Shown here in pieces: positions 36,600 to 47,627 of a stretch of DNA of 64,000 nucleotides (position 1 is its first letter; each line of letters opens with the position of its first letter). Below the pieces are notes generated by a model, which was not told the origin of the DNA, made no database searches, and saw only the letters and a program-made list of their open reading frames with translations. The translations under genes and the position numbers were made by a program. Location of the stretch: the NCBI GenBank assembly GCA_026826555.1, contig JAKSZT010017954.1:6907556-6971555 (forward strand), read 5' to 3'. The DNA is from Tolypeutes matacus (Eukaryota > Chordata > Mammalia > Cingulata > Chlamyphoridae).

Positions 36600-36905
36600 G
36601 CACATCACTCAAACATTTATGAACTGACCTATCTGCATATTGTACCAGCCACCTTTCTCTATCTTCACTACTTGAATTTCATGTGAAAGCTCATTTATGT
36701 CACTGAATACAGATATGCCCTGTCTACATTGTTTCCCAAATTTAGCAATCTCATACCCCTGTGAGAAATAGTCTTGTTCTTATGACTTGTTCTTCATAAA
36801 CCCAGGTTGACTTCGAGTAATCACTGTTTTCCTTCCTAAAAATTCACCAGCTGTCTTCCTGATATCTGCTTTATTTTCCAAGTCACTAGTTAACATAGGA
36901 TAGTG
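36600..36905 (-). mobile_element. L3/CR1 relic, continuation
   Basis: tcttatgacttgttcttcat, ataaacccaggttgacttc and agtaatcactgttttccttc match antisense L3 sequence further 5' in the element than the 35428-36180 block. Confidence 0.55.
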
Positions 36906-37649
36906 ACAGTTATACCTAGAACCCAAGTGTCTAAACTCCTAGTCTCAAGGTCTTCCCTTTCCACTGACTGTCCTGCCCTCCTAAACTCATCTTTCAAGAG
37001 CACAGGATTCTTTTTTAGAGTAGCTGCTCAGTCCTTGCAGTGCTGTGTAGGAGCCAGCAAGCCAGGCAGGCAGTTTCCCTTTGAGAATGGGAAGTGAGTC
37101 CCCTACATCCCCGCTAGGCCTCAGACTGGCTTTGTGGTGATCAGAGCACCCTGCCATACATTCTGTCCTTTGTTTCCTTCTGAAGGCAGTGGAGAAATAT
37201 TCTTGCTCCCATTAAACAGATGGGACTAAGAGACTTGGCCAGTCACCCAATTAAATTAAGTAGCAAGCTTAAATCCAGGTTTGTCTGTTCTGGTGCCCCA
37301 AGCTGGCTTCAAGTTTCTCTCCTCTCCATGACATCAACTCCCTGACTTCTCTTCTGCTGGTGATTGAGTAAGTAAATATAAATAGGAAGGGAGAAAAATA
37401 GATGAAGATCCAAGCAGTAAGGAGGCGAGACACCTGGACACTGAGGCAATGCTTAGGCCTTTACCTCATCTTTCTGACACTCTTTAGTTAAAAAGGAACC
37501 TGGATAAGTGACACCCAACAGTCCTAGGCTTAAACCAACCATCTTGTAGAAACAAGCCCACCATGCGCTATTCTGAGCAGATGACAGGATTGGAATTCAG
37601 TAATGTTTCAGATGTACTTGGAGATATCCAAATGGGGAAGGAGTGTTAT
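36906..37649 (-). mobile_element. Unique sequence with a MIR relic at 37187-37300
   Basis: At 37187-37300 cccattaaacagatgggac, ttggccagtcacccaatta and cttaaatccaggtttgtctg fit antisense MIR. The rest (36906-37186 and 37301-37649) shows nothing recognised. Confidence 0.55.
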
Positions 37650-37662
37650 AAAGAGCTCTATG

Positions 37663-37852
37663 GGGAAGCGGCTGTGGCTTAATCAGTGGGGCTCCGGTTT
37701 GCCGTATGGGAGGCCCTGGGTTCGGTTCCCGGAGCCTCCTGGTGGGGGCGGGCCCATCCGCATGGTGTAGTTGGCTGACCCGGGGAGCGCAGGCGGCAAG
37801 GGGGGGATGAATGAATAAATAAATAAAATCTTTAAAAAAAAAAAAAAAAAAA
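37663..37852 (+). mobile_element. DAS-SINE (long-tail monomer)
   Basis: ggggaagcggctgtggctta head, gttcggttcc B-box, 3' part with ggcggcaaggggggatgaat and a 20-plus A tail. Target duplication aaagagctctatg at 37650-37662 and 37853-37865. Confidence 0.95.
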
Positions 37853-37865
37853 AAAGAGCTCTATG

Positions 37866-39603
37866 AAAAATGGCTTAAAATAATGGGCTGGAGGAGGAAG
37901 GGATTCAAAAGTACACACCTGAGTTGTTGCTCCAACCTGAGCATGCTGGCCACTAATTAACTGAGGTGTGTGGAGCACCCCACCCTGCTAGACCTTCTAG
38001 TACCATGTTATTGCTCCCAGGGTCAGAACCAAGGACCTCCTCCTATTGAGGGGTGTTATTTGTATGACTCCCATACATATAAGTTAGAAGTAGGCAAAGG
38101 TAGGAGTTTTCCTAACAAGTGTGGGAGTGCCTTAGTAGACCAGTGACAAAGACTGAAACCATTTTTCTGATCTGAGACTTGCTGAGTCTTTGAAGACCAC
38201 CTGAATTCCAGAGTCTAGGGCTCCTTGATTCCTTAACAAGAGCAAAGGAACAAGTACTCTCTCTTTAAGGCTTTGGCAAATTAGACCTTGAGAGTTCATA
38301 ATTAAAATGGATTTAATAGAGGCAGGGAAGCTGGGATGTCTGCCCCAGTAACCAGGCATTTTCTGTCAGTAGGAGAGTATGTCCTTTGTATTTAAACACG
38401 GTGTCTCCAAAAGGCTCTAAATGAGATTTGGGACTTAAACAAGATTTGGTGTGATTTGCTAATTACCCAAGTTACTATTACCTGATTAGCACAGGAATCC
38501 TAATAGTCTGTTGCAGTGCCTTTCTTCCGGGAACCAGGAGGCTTGACATCTGTCACCTGTTCACTTGGAGGCATTTTAATTAACCCAAATTATGTATGTC
38601 TTTTCTACTTTAGGATTTGGTGTCTGGATTTTATATTTAAAAGTTAATAACTACCTAAAAGGAAGTGTGCTGCCGAAACATGAAGAGTGAAAGCCTGACA
38701 AATCTGTTTATTGCTGAGAGTCAAATGGAGATCTTGGTATATTTCAAGTAGTCAGACTGGAAAATGATATCTGGACACTAAGGAGGGCTTCCTGATGACC
38801 AGTCACAGACATCGAGAATAAATACCTAAAATCTCGCTTTGCCTTACCTGCCTTACTGAGGGACTCTGATTCATTGGCCATGTAACTGGATGGGATGGAA
38901 CTAGAGAACTAAGTTTCTTTCTCAGGGTCACACAAGAGGGCAGGACCGTGGTTAGGATTTTTTAAATAATTGCAATAATGGCTTTCCTCTTCAGCCACAA
39001 AGAGGCCATGTTGACTTTCGCTTCAGAGGTGGGGTTTCAGTGTGATAAAGTTTTCTATGTTTGGAGTCTCAGCAGGATTCACTTGAGATCTGGATGGCTG
39101 CAGGGTATGCTAGGGGGCTCTGTGGAGCAGCTGGTAACATTCTTCTCCCTCAAATAAAGGTGGCTTGTTTTCCTGGTTCTGAGTTCTGAAGCTTGTCTCA
39201 CATACTGAAAGGGCTGAGTCCTCTGTGCTCGGGAACTGAGCTCTCCTCTCCTGAAAGCCCAGGACGAGGGATACCTTGTCTAGTAGCCCAAGAAGCCCAG
39301 GCTTGGAGGGACCTGGAATCTCCCTTCCTTGCCGGCTTCATTCTAGCTCTTTCATCCAAGTTAGTGATTCAGGAAACAGTATTTTGAGGAGGCTTTGCAT
39401 TTAAAACCAGGAGAACTCTCCAAGTCATCTGTGGGAAAGGGCTGAGAATCAAGGGAATATCTTGGTAATTCCAGATAAAGGGAATATCTTCCCCAGAATG
39501 CAGCTCAGAAGGTGGACAGCTGGGGGGTATTCCCTCAGCTAGCTAACGTGCCGGCTCCTGGATTTGGTTGCTGCGGCAGGGGCATGCCCGAGCACAGAAG
39601 AGC
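37866..39603. other. Unique sequence; 38400-38720 is a candidate conserved block
   Basis: 38400-38720 contains several AT-core motifs (tttgctaattaccc, gcattttaattaaccc) next to a cacctgtt E-box-like site, typical of conserved noncoding DNA; conservation is not tested. The rest shows nothing recognised. Confidence 0.3.
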
Positions 39604-39819
39604 CTCTAAGGCAGGGGTTCTGAACCTTTTTTGTTCCACTGACCCCTTTGTCAGTCAGATGAAAACCATGGACCCCTTACTAAGTCCACACTATAGTGGG
39701 CATTATTTAATAAATATATCACCCCCACACCAACACGTCCCCACAAGAATAATGGTTGTTTTTTGTTTTGTTTCATTTCAAGCTCTCCAGACCCCTTATT
39801 AAGAACTCCTGCTCTAAGG
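39604..39819. mobile_element. hAT MITE with perfect 8-bp target duplication
   Basis: 200-bp element (39612-39811) with termini caggggttctgaacc and aagaactcctg, flanked by ctctaagg at 39604-39611 and 39812-39819. Its interior is the reverse complement of the 10055-10238 element (for example catggaccccttactaagtc here against the inverted sequence there), so both belong to one nonautonomous family. Confidence 0.92.
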
Positions 39820-40364
39820 TTTGGTTATCCCATTTTTGGAGAGATGCTCTCGTGTTGCTCAGGTTCACTGAGGGTTTCAGAGGCCTACCTGGCCTGAGGC
39901 ACAAACCACTCATCCATGTGAGTTGGTGAGTTCGTCCAGGACCTGAAGAGACCACTTGGTAAATAACTTCATCCAAGTGCTCTAAATGGTACCCCAGTGC
40001 AGTGGGGAAGTTAGCCCCTTTCACCTTCCATAGATGGGTAGTTATTCCTAGAAAACTGTCCTACATATTTGACCAGGCACAACCCCAATGTGGATGGCAG
40101 TCTTTTTTTTTTTTTTACCTCCCAAGTTAACCATGAGCTTCCTCTGTTTCTATCTCACCCAAGCCATTTCTCCTGAAAGAGACTTTCTTAGGGCTAGAGG
40201 ATCATTCTCAGAGAACTTACCTCTACTTCTCCACACCCAGGTATTTCATGAGCTCAGAGGTGTTTCTATTTCCATTTTTGCATCTCAGCATAATAGGCAG
40301 CTCAGTCCTTCTAAGCCTTAATGTAAGGCACAGAGGAAGTAAGTATGAGTAGAGATAAAGCCAG
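39820..40364. other. Unique noncoding sequence
   Basis: Contains a (T)12 run near 40104-40115. Nothing else is recognised. Confidence 0.4.
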
Positions 40365-40480
40365 ATTGGCCATGAGTTGATAATTGTTAAGTTAGGAAAT
40401 GTTTATATGGATGATTTAGACCATTCTTTCTACTTTTGAATATATTTGAAATTCTCCATATTAAAAAATTAAAAGCAAAT
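40365..40480 (+). mobile_element. Old L1 3' tail
   Basis: tgataattgttaagttagg, ccattctttctacttttgaat and tttgaaattctccatatta match the 3' end of old L1 (L1M-type). Confidence 0.55.
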
Positions 40481-40610
40481 AGTAAGGTGTAACAAGTGCT
40501 TTTGGCATAGTCTCCCCATGTTGGCTTATATGTGATGAATGAAGGTTATCTGCTTGGGATATTAACCAAAATAAAGCTTTAAATATGGACCAGTGAAAAC
40601 ACCAGTACAG

Positions 40611-41285
40611 AATTAATTTTAATTTTTTTATCATAATATATGCTTATTCTTAAAAATATTCAAGTACAAAGGTACATTAAGTGCAGAGAGAAAAGCTTCT
40701 CCCAGCTCTGCTTTCCAAGGAGAACCAATATAGGTGCTTGCTGCTATTCTCCAAGCCCTTTTATGTGGGCATTACCCACAAAGGTACTTGCCTATCCTGC
40801 TTAGTTTTAGCTTTTATTTTCTTTCGCTTTGTTGTTTTATGTTTTTATTTCTTTTCAAATAGAATTATATTATACATATTATTCTTCAGTTTGTTTTAAC
40901 AGTTTTATTCATGTATAAATTACATACATAAAATTCACTCTTACTACACTTATACAATTCAGTGATTCTTAGTAAATTTACAGAGTTGTGTAACTATCAC
41001 TGCAATTCAGTTTTAGAACATTTTCATCCCCCAAATAAAATCCTTCATGCCCATTTGCAGTCAATCTCCAGTATTACCCCCAGTCCACAGCATTCACTAT
41101 ACTCTATTTTCTGTCTATTGATTTGTCTTTTCTGGATTTCATATAAATGAAATCTTATAATACGTAGTGTTTTAGATCTTGTTTCTTTCATTTAGCATGT
41201 TTTGGGGTTCATCCATGTTGTAGCATGTAGCATCAGTTCCCTTTTATTGCTGAATAATATTCAGATCTTTTCCCCATCTTTTAGT
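40611..41285 (-). mobile_element. LINE-1 3' UTR relic, antisense, with internal deletion
   Basis: 40611-40895 resembles the L1M antisense 3' UTR (taatatatgcttattctt ... agaattatattatacatatt). 40898-41270 follows a second L1 3' module: cataaaattcactcttac, acagagttgtgtaactatcac, gcccatttgcagtcaatctc, catttagcatgttttgggg, ctgaataatattc. It then jumps to ccccatcttttagttggg, so an intervening L1 segment is missing. Confidence 0.75.
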
Positions 41286-41299
41286 TGGGTTTGTGTCTT

Positions 41300-42890
41300 C
41301 TTATAATTGATTTTAAAAACTTTTAGTGAGGTAAAATTCACATAACATAAAATTAACCATTGGATAATTCAGTGACATTAAGTACAATCACAGTGTTGTG
41401 CAACCACCACCTCAATCTGGTTCTAATTCATTTTCATCAATTTAATATAAAACCCCTTACCCATTAAGCAGCTACTCCCCATTTTCCTCTACCCTCATCC
41501 CCTGAAAACCACCAACCTGCTTTCGGTTACTATGAATTTACCCATTCTGGATATTTCATCTAAATGGATCCATGCAATGTGTGACCTTTTGTTTCTAGCT
41601 TGTTTCACTTAGCATAGTATTTTCAAAGCTCATCCACATTGTAGCAATGTAGCAGAACTTCGTTAACTTTTTATGGCTGAATAATATTCCACTGTAGGTA
41701 TAGACCACAATTTGTTTATACATTCATCCATTGATGGACACTTGGGTTGTTTATCATTGATTTTTTAAGAGTTCTTTATATTTTCTGGATACAAATTTTG
41801 GGATATAAATTCTGAATAAAAATTTTTTTCTCCCAATTAATGGCTTGTATTTTTTATTTTCTTAATGCTTCTTAATTCTTTTGAAACACAAATTTTTTTC
41901 ATTTTGATGAAGTCCAGTTTATCAAAATTTTTTCATTTTATGGTTCATACTTTTGTTGTATCTAAGAACTCTTCCTAATCAGACGTCACAGAGACCTTCT
42001 TCCATGTTTTCTCCTACAAGTTTTATAATTTTTGCTCTTGCATTTAGATCTGTAATCCAGTTAATTTTTGTGTATAGTGTGAGGTAAGATTCTAAATTCA
42101 TTCCCTTGCATGTAGCTCTCCAGTTGTCCTACCATGTTTTGTTGAAAAGACTATCCCTTCTTCTTTGAAATGCCTTGGCACCTTTGTCTAAACTCAATTG
42201 ACCATAAATATAAAGATTTATTTCTGGATTCTCAATTCTGCTCCTTTGATCTACATGTCTATCCTCATGTCAGTATCAGACTGCCTTGATGACTGCAGCT
42301 TTGTAGTATGTTTTGAAATTGGGAAGCTTGAGTCCTCCAGCTTTGTTCTTTTCCAAGATTGTGCCTGCTAATTTGAGCCCTTTGCATTTCGATATAAATT
42401 TTAGAATCAGCTTGTCAGTTTTTACCAAAAAAAAAGTCTGCTGGGGTTTTTTAAGGGATTGCACTTAACCTGTAGTTCAATTTGGGCAGAACTGCCATCT
42501 TAACAATATCAAATCTTCTAATCCATGAATATGGAATGTCTCTCCATTTATTTAAATCTTTAATTTCTCTCAACAGTATTTAATAATTTTGATTGTACAA
42601 GTCTTGCATTTCTTTTGTTAAATTTATTCTAAGTATTTAATTATTTTGGTGCTGTTTTGAATGGAATTGCTTTCTTAATTTCATTTTTGAATTTTTCATT
42701 GCTAGTATATAGAAATTTAACTGATTTTCATATATTGATCTTATATCCTACAACTTTGTTTTATGAATTTTTTAGGAATTTTTTAGGCACAGGAAGGATC
42801 ATGGTGTTTCTGAATAAAGACAGTTTTGCTTCTTCCTTTCCAATACAGATGACTTTTATTTCTTTTTCTTGCTTGGCACAGATTTTAAAG
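41300..42890 (-). mobile_element. LINE-1, 3' UTR through ORF2 C-terminus, antisense
   Basis: The left part repeats the 3' UTR module (cacataacataaaattaacc, acagtgttgtgcaaccacc, ctgaataatattccactgt, gatggacacttgggttg). Near 41760-41770 it jumps to gagttctttatattttctgg, so several hundred bases of L1 are deleted. From there to about 42880 the antisense of the ORF2 C-terminal half is continuous. Confidence 0.88.
41770..42880 (-). pseudogene. LINE-1 ORF2 C-terminal fragment (decayed)
   Basis: ORF2 encodes the L1 endonuclease and reverse transcriptase. Only the part after the reverse transcriptase core remains. Read on the minus strand, the frame at 42276-42464 carries NKAGGLKLPNFKTYYKAAVI, the well-known L1 segment. 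Further along come NPEINLYIYGQ-, DSLFNKTW- and YTKINWITDLN-like pieces in shifting frames, with stops between them. The endonuclease and the catalytic YADD region are absent. It is a dead fragment of an old L1, not a gene. Confidence 0.88.
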
Positions 42891-43238
42891 GAATAAAGCT
42901 CACCTAATGTTCTGGCAAATTTCCATGAATACATTTATGATCTAGAGGAGGGAACAAAAAAACCAACTTTCCCAGTTTCAAATCAGCTGCTTAGAGGCAG
43001 AAGGAAGACTGATCATTCTTCTAACAGGGGAATAAACATGCCACTTTGCATAGACTTGTGGTTTCTTGATGCGTCTCATAGTGGGTGGCTATTTCAGCAA
43101 AGTGACCAGAGCAGACATGAAAGCCCCTGGAACAAACATGTCCTGAGTAATCAAAGATAGATGCCACACATCCAAGCTCATTTAGGAACCCACTGGAAAG
43201 CCTGAGTCCCCATAGAACCTCATCTCCAAGTCTATAGG
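42891..43238. other. Unique noncoding sequence
   Basis: No recognised repeat or gene. Confidence 0.4.
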
Positions 43239-43258
43239 ATGTTTTTTGCTTTTTTGTT

Positions 43259-43282
43259 TGTGTGTGTGTGTGTGTGTGTTTC
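43259..43282. repeat. (TG)n microsatellite with adjoining T-rich tract
   Basis: About ten tg units followed by cttttt runs up to 43320; this is the antisense of the A-rich tail region of the neighbouring dimeric DAS. Confidence 0.9.
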
Positions 43283-43520
43283 GTTTTTCTTTTTTCTTTT
43301 TTTCTTTTTTTTTTTTTTTTTGAGGTACTGGGGCCAGGAATTGAACCCTGGACCTCGTATGTGGGAAGCCAGCACTCAACCACTGAGCCACATTGGCTCC
43401 CCTGAGTTGGTTTTTTTCGTTTGTTTGCTTGTTGTTTATTTTTTTGGAGGCACCAGACACCGAACTCAGGACCTCCTATGTGGGAAGCAGGTGCTCAACC
43501 GCTTGAGCCACATCCGCTTT
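43283..43520 (-). mobile_element. Dimeric DAS-SINE, antisense
   Basis: Two tRNA-like heads in antisense (about 43323-43402 and 43446-43520) joined by a g/t-rich linker (tcgtttgtttgcttgttg). gatgttttttt-type sequence on both sides (43239 and 43529) is a plausible but low-complexity target duplication. Confidence 0.92.
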
Positions 43521-43535
43521 CCTACATGATGTTTT

Positions 43536-43819
43536 TTTTGTTTGTTTGCTTGTTTTTTTATTTATCCCCCCCCCCCTTGCTGCTTGTGCTCGAAGTTACC
43601 ATTTGCTGTGCGTTTTTCTGTACCTACTTGTCTCCCTTTGTTGCGTCATCTTGCTGCGTCAACTCACCACTTGTCTCCCTTTGTTGCATCATCTTGCTGT
43701 GTCAACTCACCACGCCGCTCGGGCCAGCTTGCCTTCACCAGGAGGTCCCAGTAATCGAACCCCCAGCCTCCCATATGGTAAACAGGAGCCCAACCACTTG
43801 AGCCACAGCTGCTTCCCCT
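43536..43819 (-). mobile_element. DAS-SINE with 43-bp internal duplication, antisense
   Basis: Target duplication cctacatgatgtttt at 43521-43535 and 43820-43834. The body contains two tandem copies of a 43-bp unit starting cttgtctccctttgttg (43627 and 43670). The tRNA-like head is at about 43735-43819. Confidence 0.94.
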
Positions 43820-43834
43820 CCTACATGATGTTTT

Positions 43835-44394
43835 AACAAGCATGGTATTTTGTTTCCTGGTATTTTAGCAGCTAAAGTTGCCAAACTAAAGAATTGAACA
43901 CAAAGGACACCGAAAAGTGGAAGGATGATAGCTGACAGTGAGAGAGTAAACTAAAGAAGCATTAAACACTCCAGATATATTTCCTGGACACCTACCAATA
44001 CAAGCATTGCCCTCAAAAATGCAAAAGCACTGTTGGCAGGCCAATTAAAGGGGATTCCTCTACCTTGGTAGGCTCTGAGAGCATTGGCTAAGTAAGCTAA
44101 AACCCCATTGACCCCATCCATTTCTTTTGTGGCTGATGAATTGGATTCAAGTGCAATACTTTATAATTATCCCTATTAAATTGCAGCTTGTTAGAGTAAA
44201 CCCATTTTTCTAGCTTGTCAGGATCTCTTTAGATTCTGATTTTGATTTCTGAGCTGAAGATTAATAACTAAGTTGAACAGTGATTTTTCACAGTAATAAC
44301 CCTGTGTCCTCACAAAAGTTAAATCCCATTCACTGAAGAATAAGCACATTAGCTTCTTTAAACGATCTCTGTCAAGAAATGTTAGCAAAAAGTA
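43835..44394 (-). mobile_element. L3/CR1 relic at 44110-44340 within unique sequence
   Basis: tttttctagcttgtcagga, tctctttagattctgattttg and gttgaacagtgatttttcac fit antisense L3/CR1. The flanks 43835-44109 and 44341-44394 show nothing recognised. Confidence 0.5.
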
Positions 44395-45650
44395 AACAGG
44401 TAATAAAATAAAATTTAAAAGCCTACCATCAAGCCAGGTTTCTCACTGTTGGAGTGGGAATTTACAGATAAACAAGGGGAAAAGGCTAGAATGATCCATG
44501 TGGTAATGGATTAAAGTTGAAGACATCAGTATGAACTCATGGCAAGTCTAATCTAGATACAGATGATTACATACAGAAATATTGGTAGATATGTGTATAT
44601 ACGTAGGCTAGTATACAGACATATATTTCTGTGCTCTGTCAGCAAGAGGGCCTAAAAGAATTGTTGCCACAGTAGCAACAAACACACCTAAGCGCCCAGA
44701 TCTTGGTTTCTAACACTATTTTCCAATGAAAGGAATCAAGGCTTCTTGGAGAAATAGCTGATCAAGGCAGGAAAGATGCCTGGAGTGTCTTGTAGTGCCA
44801 GAAAGAAAAGAATCACTAAAAAACCACCACCACCACCACATTGATAGGGTATATCAGAGGAACGCAGGAGCCAACTGAAAGAGCTCCCAATGGCCAAAGC
44901 TGGAACAATTTGAACAAACAAAATAAATACAGTAGTATTAGATTCTAATCCAAAATATAAAATAAATGTCCATGAGCCCATACTGGCAAAAATAAATGAT
45001 TGAATACATAACTCCCCACTCCTTAGGGCTGTGCATATGGACTTCCTTCCAAAGAGTATGGTGTGGGGTTGGGGGGAGGGGACAGAGTGCAGAGTAACAT
45101 TATAGTGGAGAAACTTGAAAAACACTCAAGTGGTAAAGGTCAAGGTCAACATTAGCGTTCATAAATCATGTTGGTAGTATGTACCCTTGATATGATGTGA
45201 TGAAAATGGCACTTTACCTCTATGATCTTCCTCCCCCAAATCCATAACCCCAATCTTATCAAGAGAAAAGCATCAAATACCAATAGTGGGGTATCCTACA
45301 AAATACTAACCAGTACTCCTCAAAGTTGTCAAGATCATCAAAAACAAGAAATGTCTGAGAAACTGCCTCAGCAAAGGAGGAGCATAAGGGAACATGACAA
45401 CTAAATGTAAGGTGGTACCCTGGATGGGATCCTGGAACAGGAAAAAATAGGTAAAAACTAAGGAAATCTGAGTAAACTATAGACTTTAGTTAATGGTGTT
45501 TCTGTATCGGTTCATTGTAAGAAATTTACCATACTAATATATGATGTAAGTAAGAAAATAAACTGGGTATGGGGTATGTGGAAACTCATCTTCTCAATTT
45601 ATCTGCAAATCTAAAACTTATAAAAAATAAAGTCTATTAAAAAAAAAAGA
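44395..45650 (+). mobile_element. Old LINE-1 (L1M-type) 3' end
   Basis: Follows the L1M 3' order: tgtccatgagcccatactgg, aaataaatgattgaatac, ataaccccaatcttatcaag, accagtactcctcaaagttg, tcatcaaaaacaagaaatgt, catgacaactaaatgtaagg, ctggatgggatcctggaac, actatagactttagttaat, and a terminal ctgcaaatctaaaacttat plus A tail. No open frame. A short (CCA)n run is at 44824-44841. Confidence 0.78.
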
Positions 45651-46709
45651 AACAAACTACCATCACTGTAGTACCATCACTACCAATTTTGTTACTTTAA
45701 AGGGTTAGCATCAATTATCTGGAAAATTTTTTTGTGAGAAATACTTTATTCCTTTATAATGATGCATAAGTGAGGTATTGCTGAATTAGATTTGCCTCTC
45801 TGAGCAAGTTAATGCTTCTAAGAGAAGAGGAGGAAATAGGGGAAAGAGAATGCATGTGTGTGTTTGTGTGTGTGTTTAAACAAGAGAAAAAGTGAGTTCT
45901 AAATTGTTAAAGCCTTGGAGTGGAACTTAATCTAATTTATAAGCAGTTCCACTAGAGATGTGCAAGGATATTTTTTTGTTGTTAAAGAGAAAAACTAGTT
46001 TCAAGCATTATTAAGCTTTTTTCCCTCCCAGAAGCTAAGAAAACCATCTGTGAGAACCTGTTTGCATGTTTGTTTTCTATAATAAAATGCAAAATACTTC
46101 TTCCTGTTAGCAGATTATACCATATGTCTCTCCCTGTAACAAAATCAGCATGTTTATTAATGAACCCAATCAGAGGCAAAGATTTAGAAAGATTTAAGGA
46201 ACTGAATTTTCCATTCAATATTTCAGCAAAAGAAACTTCTGGTTAGACATTGTCATTGTGCTTGGAAAATAGCTTTATTTTTGCTTTGAAATAAACTTAC
46301 TTGGCAGAGGACAGAGAGCAGAAGGAACACGGCCTTTGAACATTTTTTTGTAAAAAAAAAAAATTCTACATTTAAAAATGGTCCTTCCTGCCTCATGATG
46401 CCCCTACCAATTTAGATCCACAGTTTGTATGTGATTATAATTTTCAGTTTCATTTTTCCAGGCAGACTAATTAAAGTGCTTGATGGCCCAAATGCCCCAT
46501 ATCTGAATGAATTGACAGGCCTGTGGGCTTCCTGGAGTGACAGGAAGTAACTGAAGTAGTTTCAGCCATATTGGCAAAGTAGCCCATGGTACCTGTGATG
46601 GAAATGTCTAAATTTAGGGCACAAACCTTGCTCTAGAAATTCTTTTGACCATTTGAGTAATCAGGTGGGTTGGTGGCAGTAGACATGACATATGTATTAG
46701 AAAAGATTG
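45651..46709. other. Unique sequence; candidate conserved blocks at 46010-46290 and 46430-46590
   Basis: A (TG)n-like tract lies at 45856-45876. The two blocks lack repeats and hold AT-core motifs (tgtttattaatgaaccc; cagactaattaaagtgcttg), as in conserved noncoding DNA; not tested. No coding evidence. Confidence 0.3.
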
Positions 46710-46850
46710 TCTGAGCTCACACATCTGGCAGTTCAAGTCCTGCTGCTGTCATGAACCAGGCCTGAGGCCTGAGCAATGACTTCCTCTCTCCAGGCCCTAG
46801 CTTGCTCATGTGATAAAGAGCATATTAGCCCTGCTCTTGTTTACTTTCTG
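46710..46850 (+). mobile_element. MIR SINE
   Basis: ctggcagttcaagtcctgc, gcaatgacttcctctctcc and aggccctagcttgctcatgtg fit MIR sense order. Confidence 0.6.
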
Positions 46851-47627
46851 AACCTCTGGAAAAGTAGACTTGGGAGCAGAGAACCTAAACAGTGGGAGTC
46901 TCAAAAGCCAGTCACAGGGCAGGTTCTAGGGTAAATGTGCTGTTCTGATCATTAAGCCTCCCCTCCAAGTCTTCCTTCTTTCTCTTTGATGTAATAGACA
47001 CTGCTCTGCAAACTTAGTTCTCATCCATTGCATTCATTTTTCATGTGCTGTGGTATCTTACAAGTCTGCATAGGAAAAGGAAACATCTCTTACCAGGGGT
47101 ACGACTTCAAGGGGGAAAAGAAATTGATGAGCTCTTGAAAGGGCAAGGGGCAGACTAGGCCAGAAAGACCACTTTTCTTCTTCCTGGGGCCTTTTGGCAG
47201 TGCATTTGTGCTGTGGTTGTGATACATGCAGATTTCTGCCAGGCAGCTAACCAAGTGTCCACTCTACCCATGCAGGCAATATAGAAAAGTGTCTCCTTGT
47301 TCTAATGAGCTAGAACAAGTGAGAACAGGAAGGAGGTTTGGGCAACTTTGGTATCTATTAAAAAAGAACCATTTTAAATTTGGGGCCATGAGCTGGAGCA
47401 GGGTAGGTGGAGTTCAATATTTGCAAGCTAATAATTTTTTAAAAAGATTCTTTAAGGTTGTATTGGGAGACTTCATAAAAAGGCCTTTTGACTGTTCAAC
47501 AAACCCATTTCTGGGCTAGGCACTCATCAGTGCCCCACCAACGCACCCAGCCAACCAAGTGGCTGTCCTATTGCCAAAGAAGACCAAGGCATGCTACATC
47601 AGGGATGAGTACAGCCTCAGCTACTGA
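46851..47627. other. Unique noncoding sequence
   Basis: No recognised repeat or gene. Confidence 0.4.

Noticed and set aside
41300..42890. Active LINE-1
   Set aside because: Internal deletion, stops and frameshifts, and loss of the endonuclease and reverse transcriptase core show it is dead.
44661..44681. Small hairpin ttgttgc/gcaacaa
   Set aside because: It lies in the old L1 3' end and the stem is only seven pairs; likely part of the repeat.
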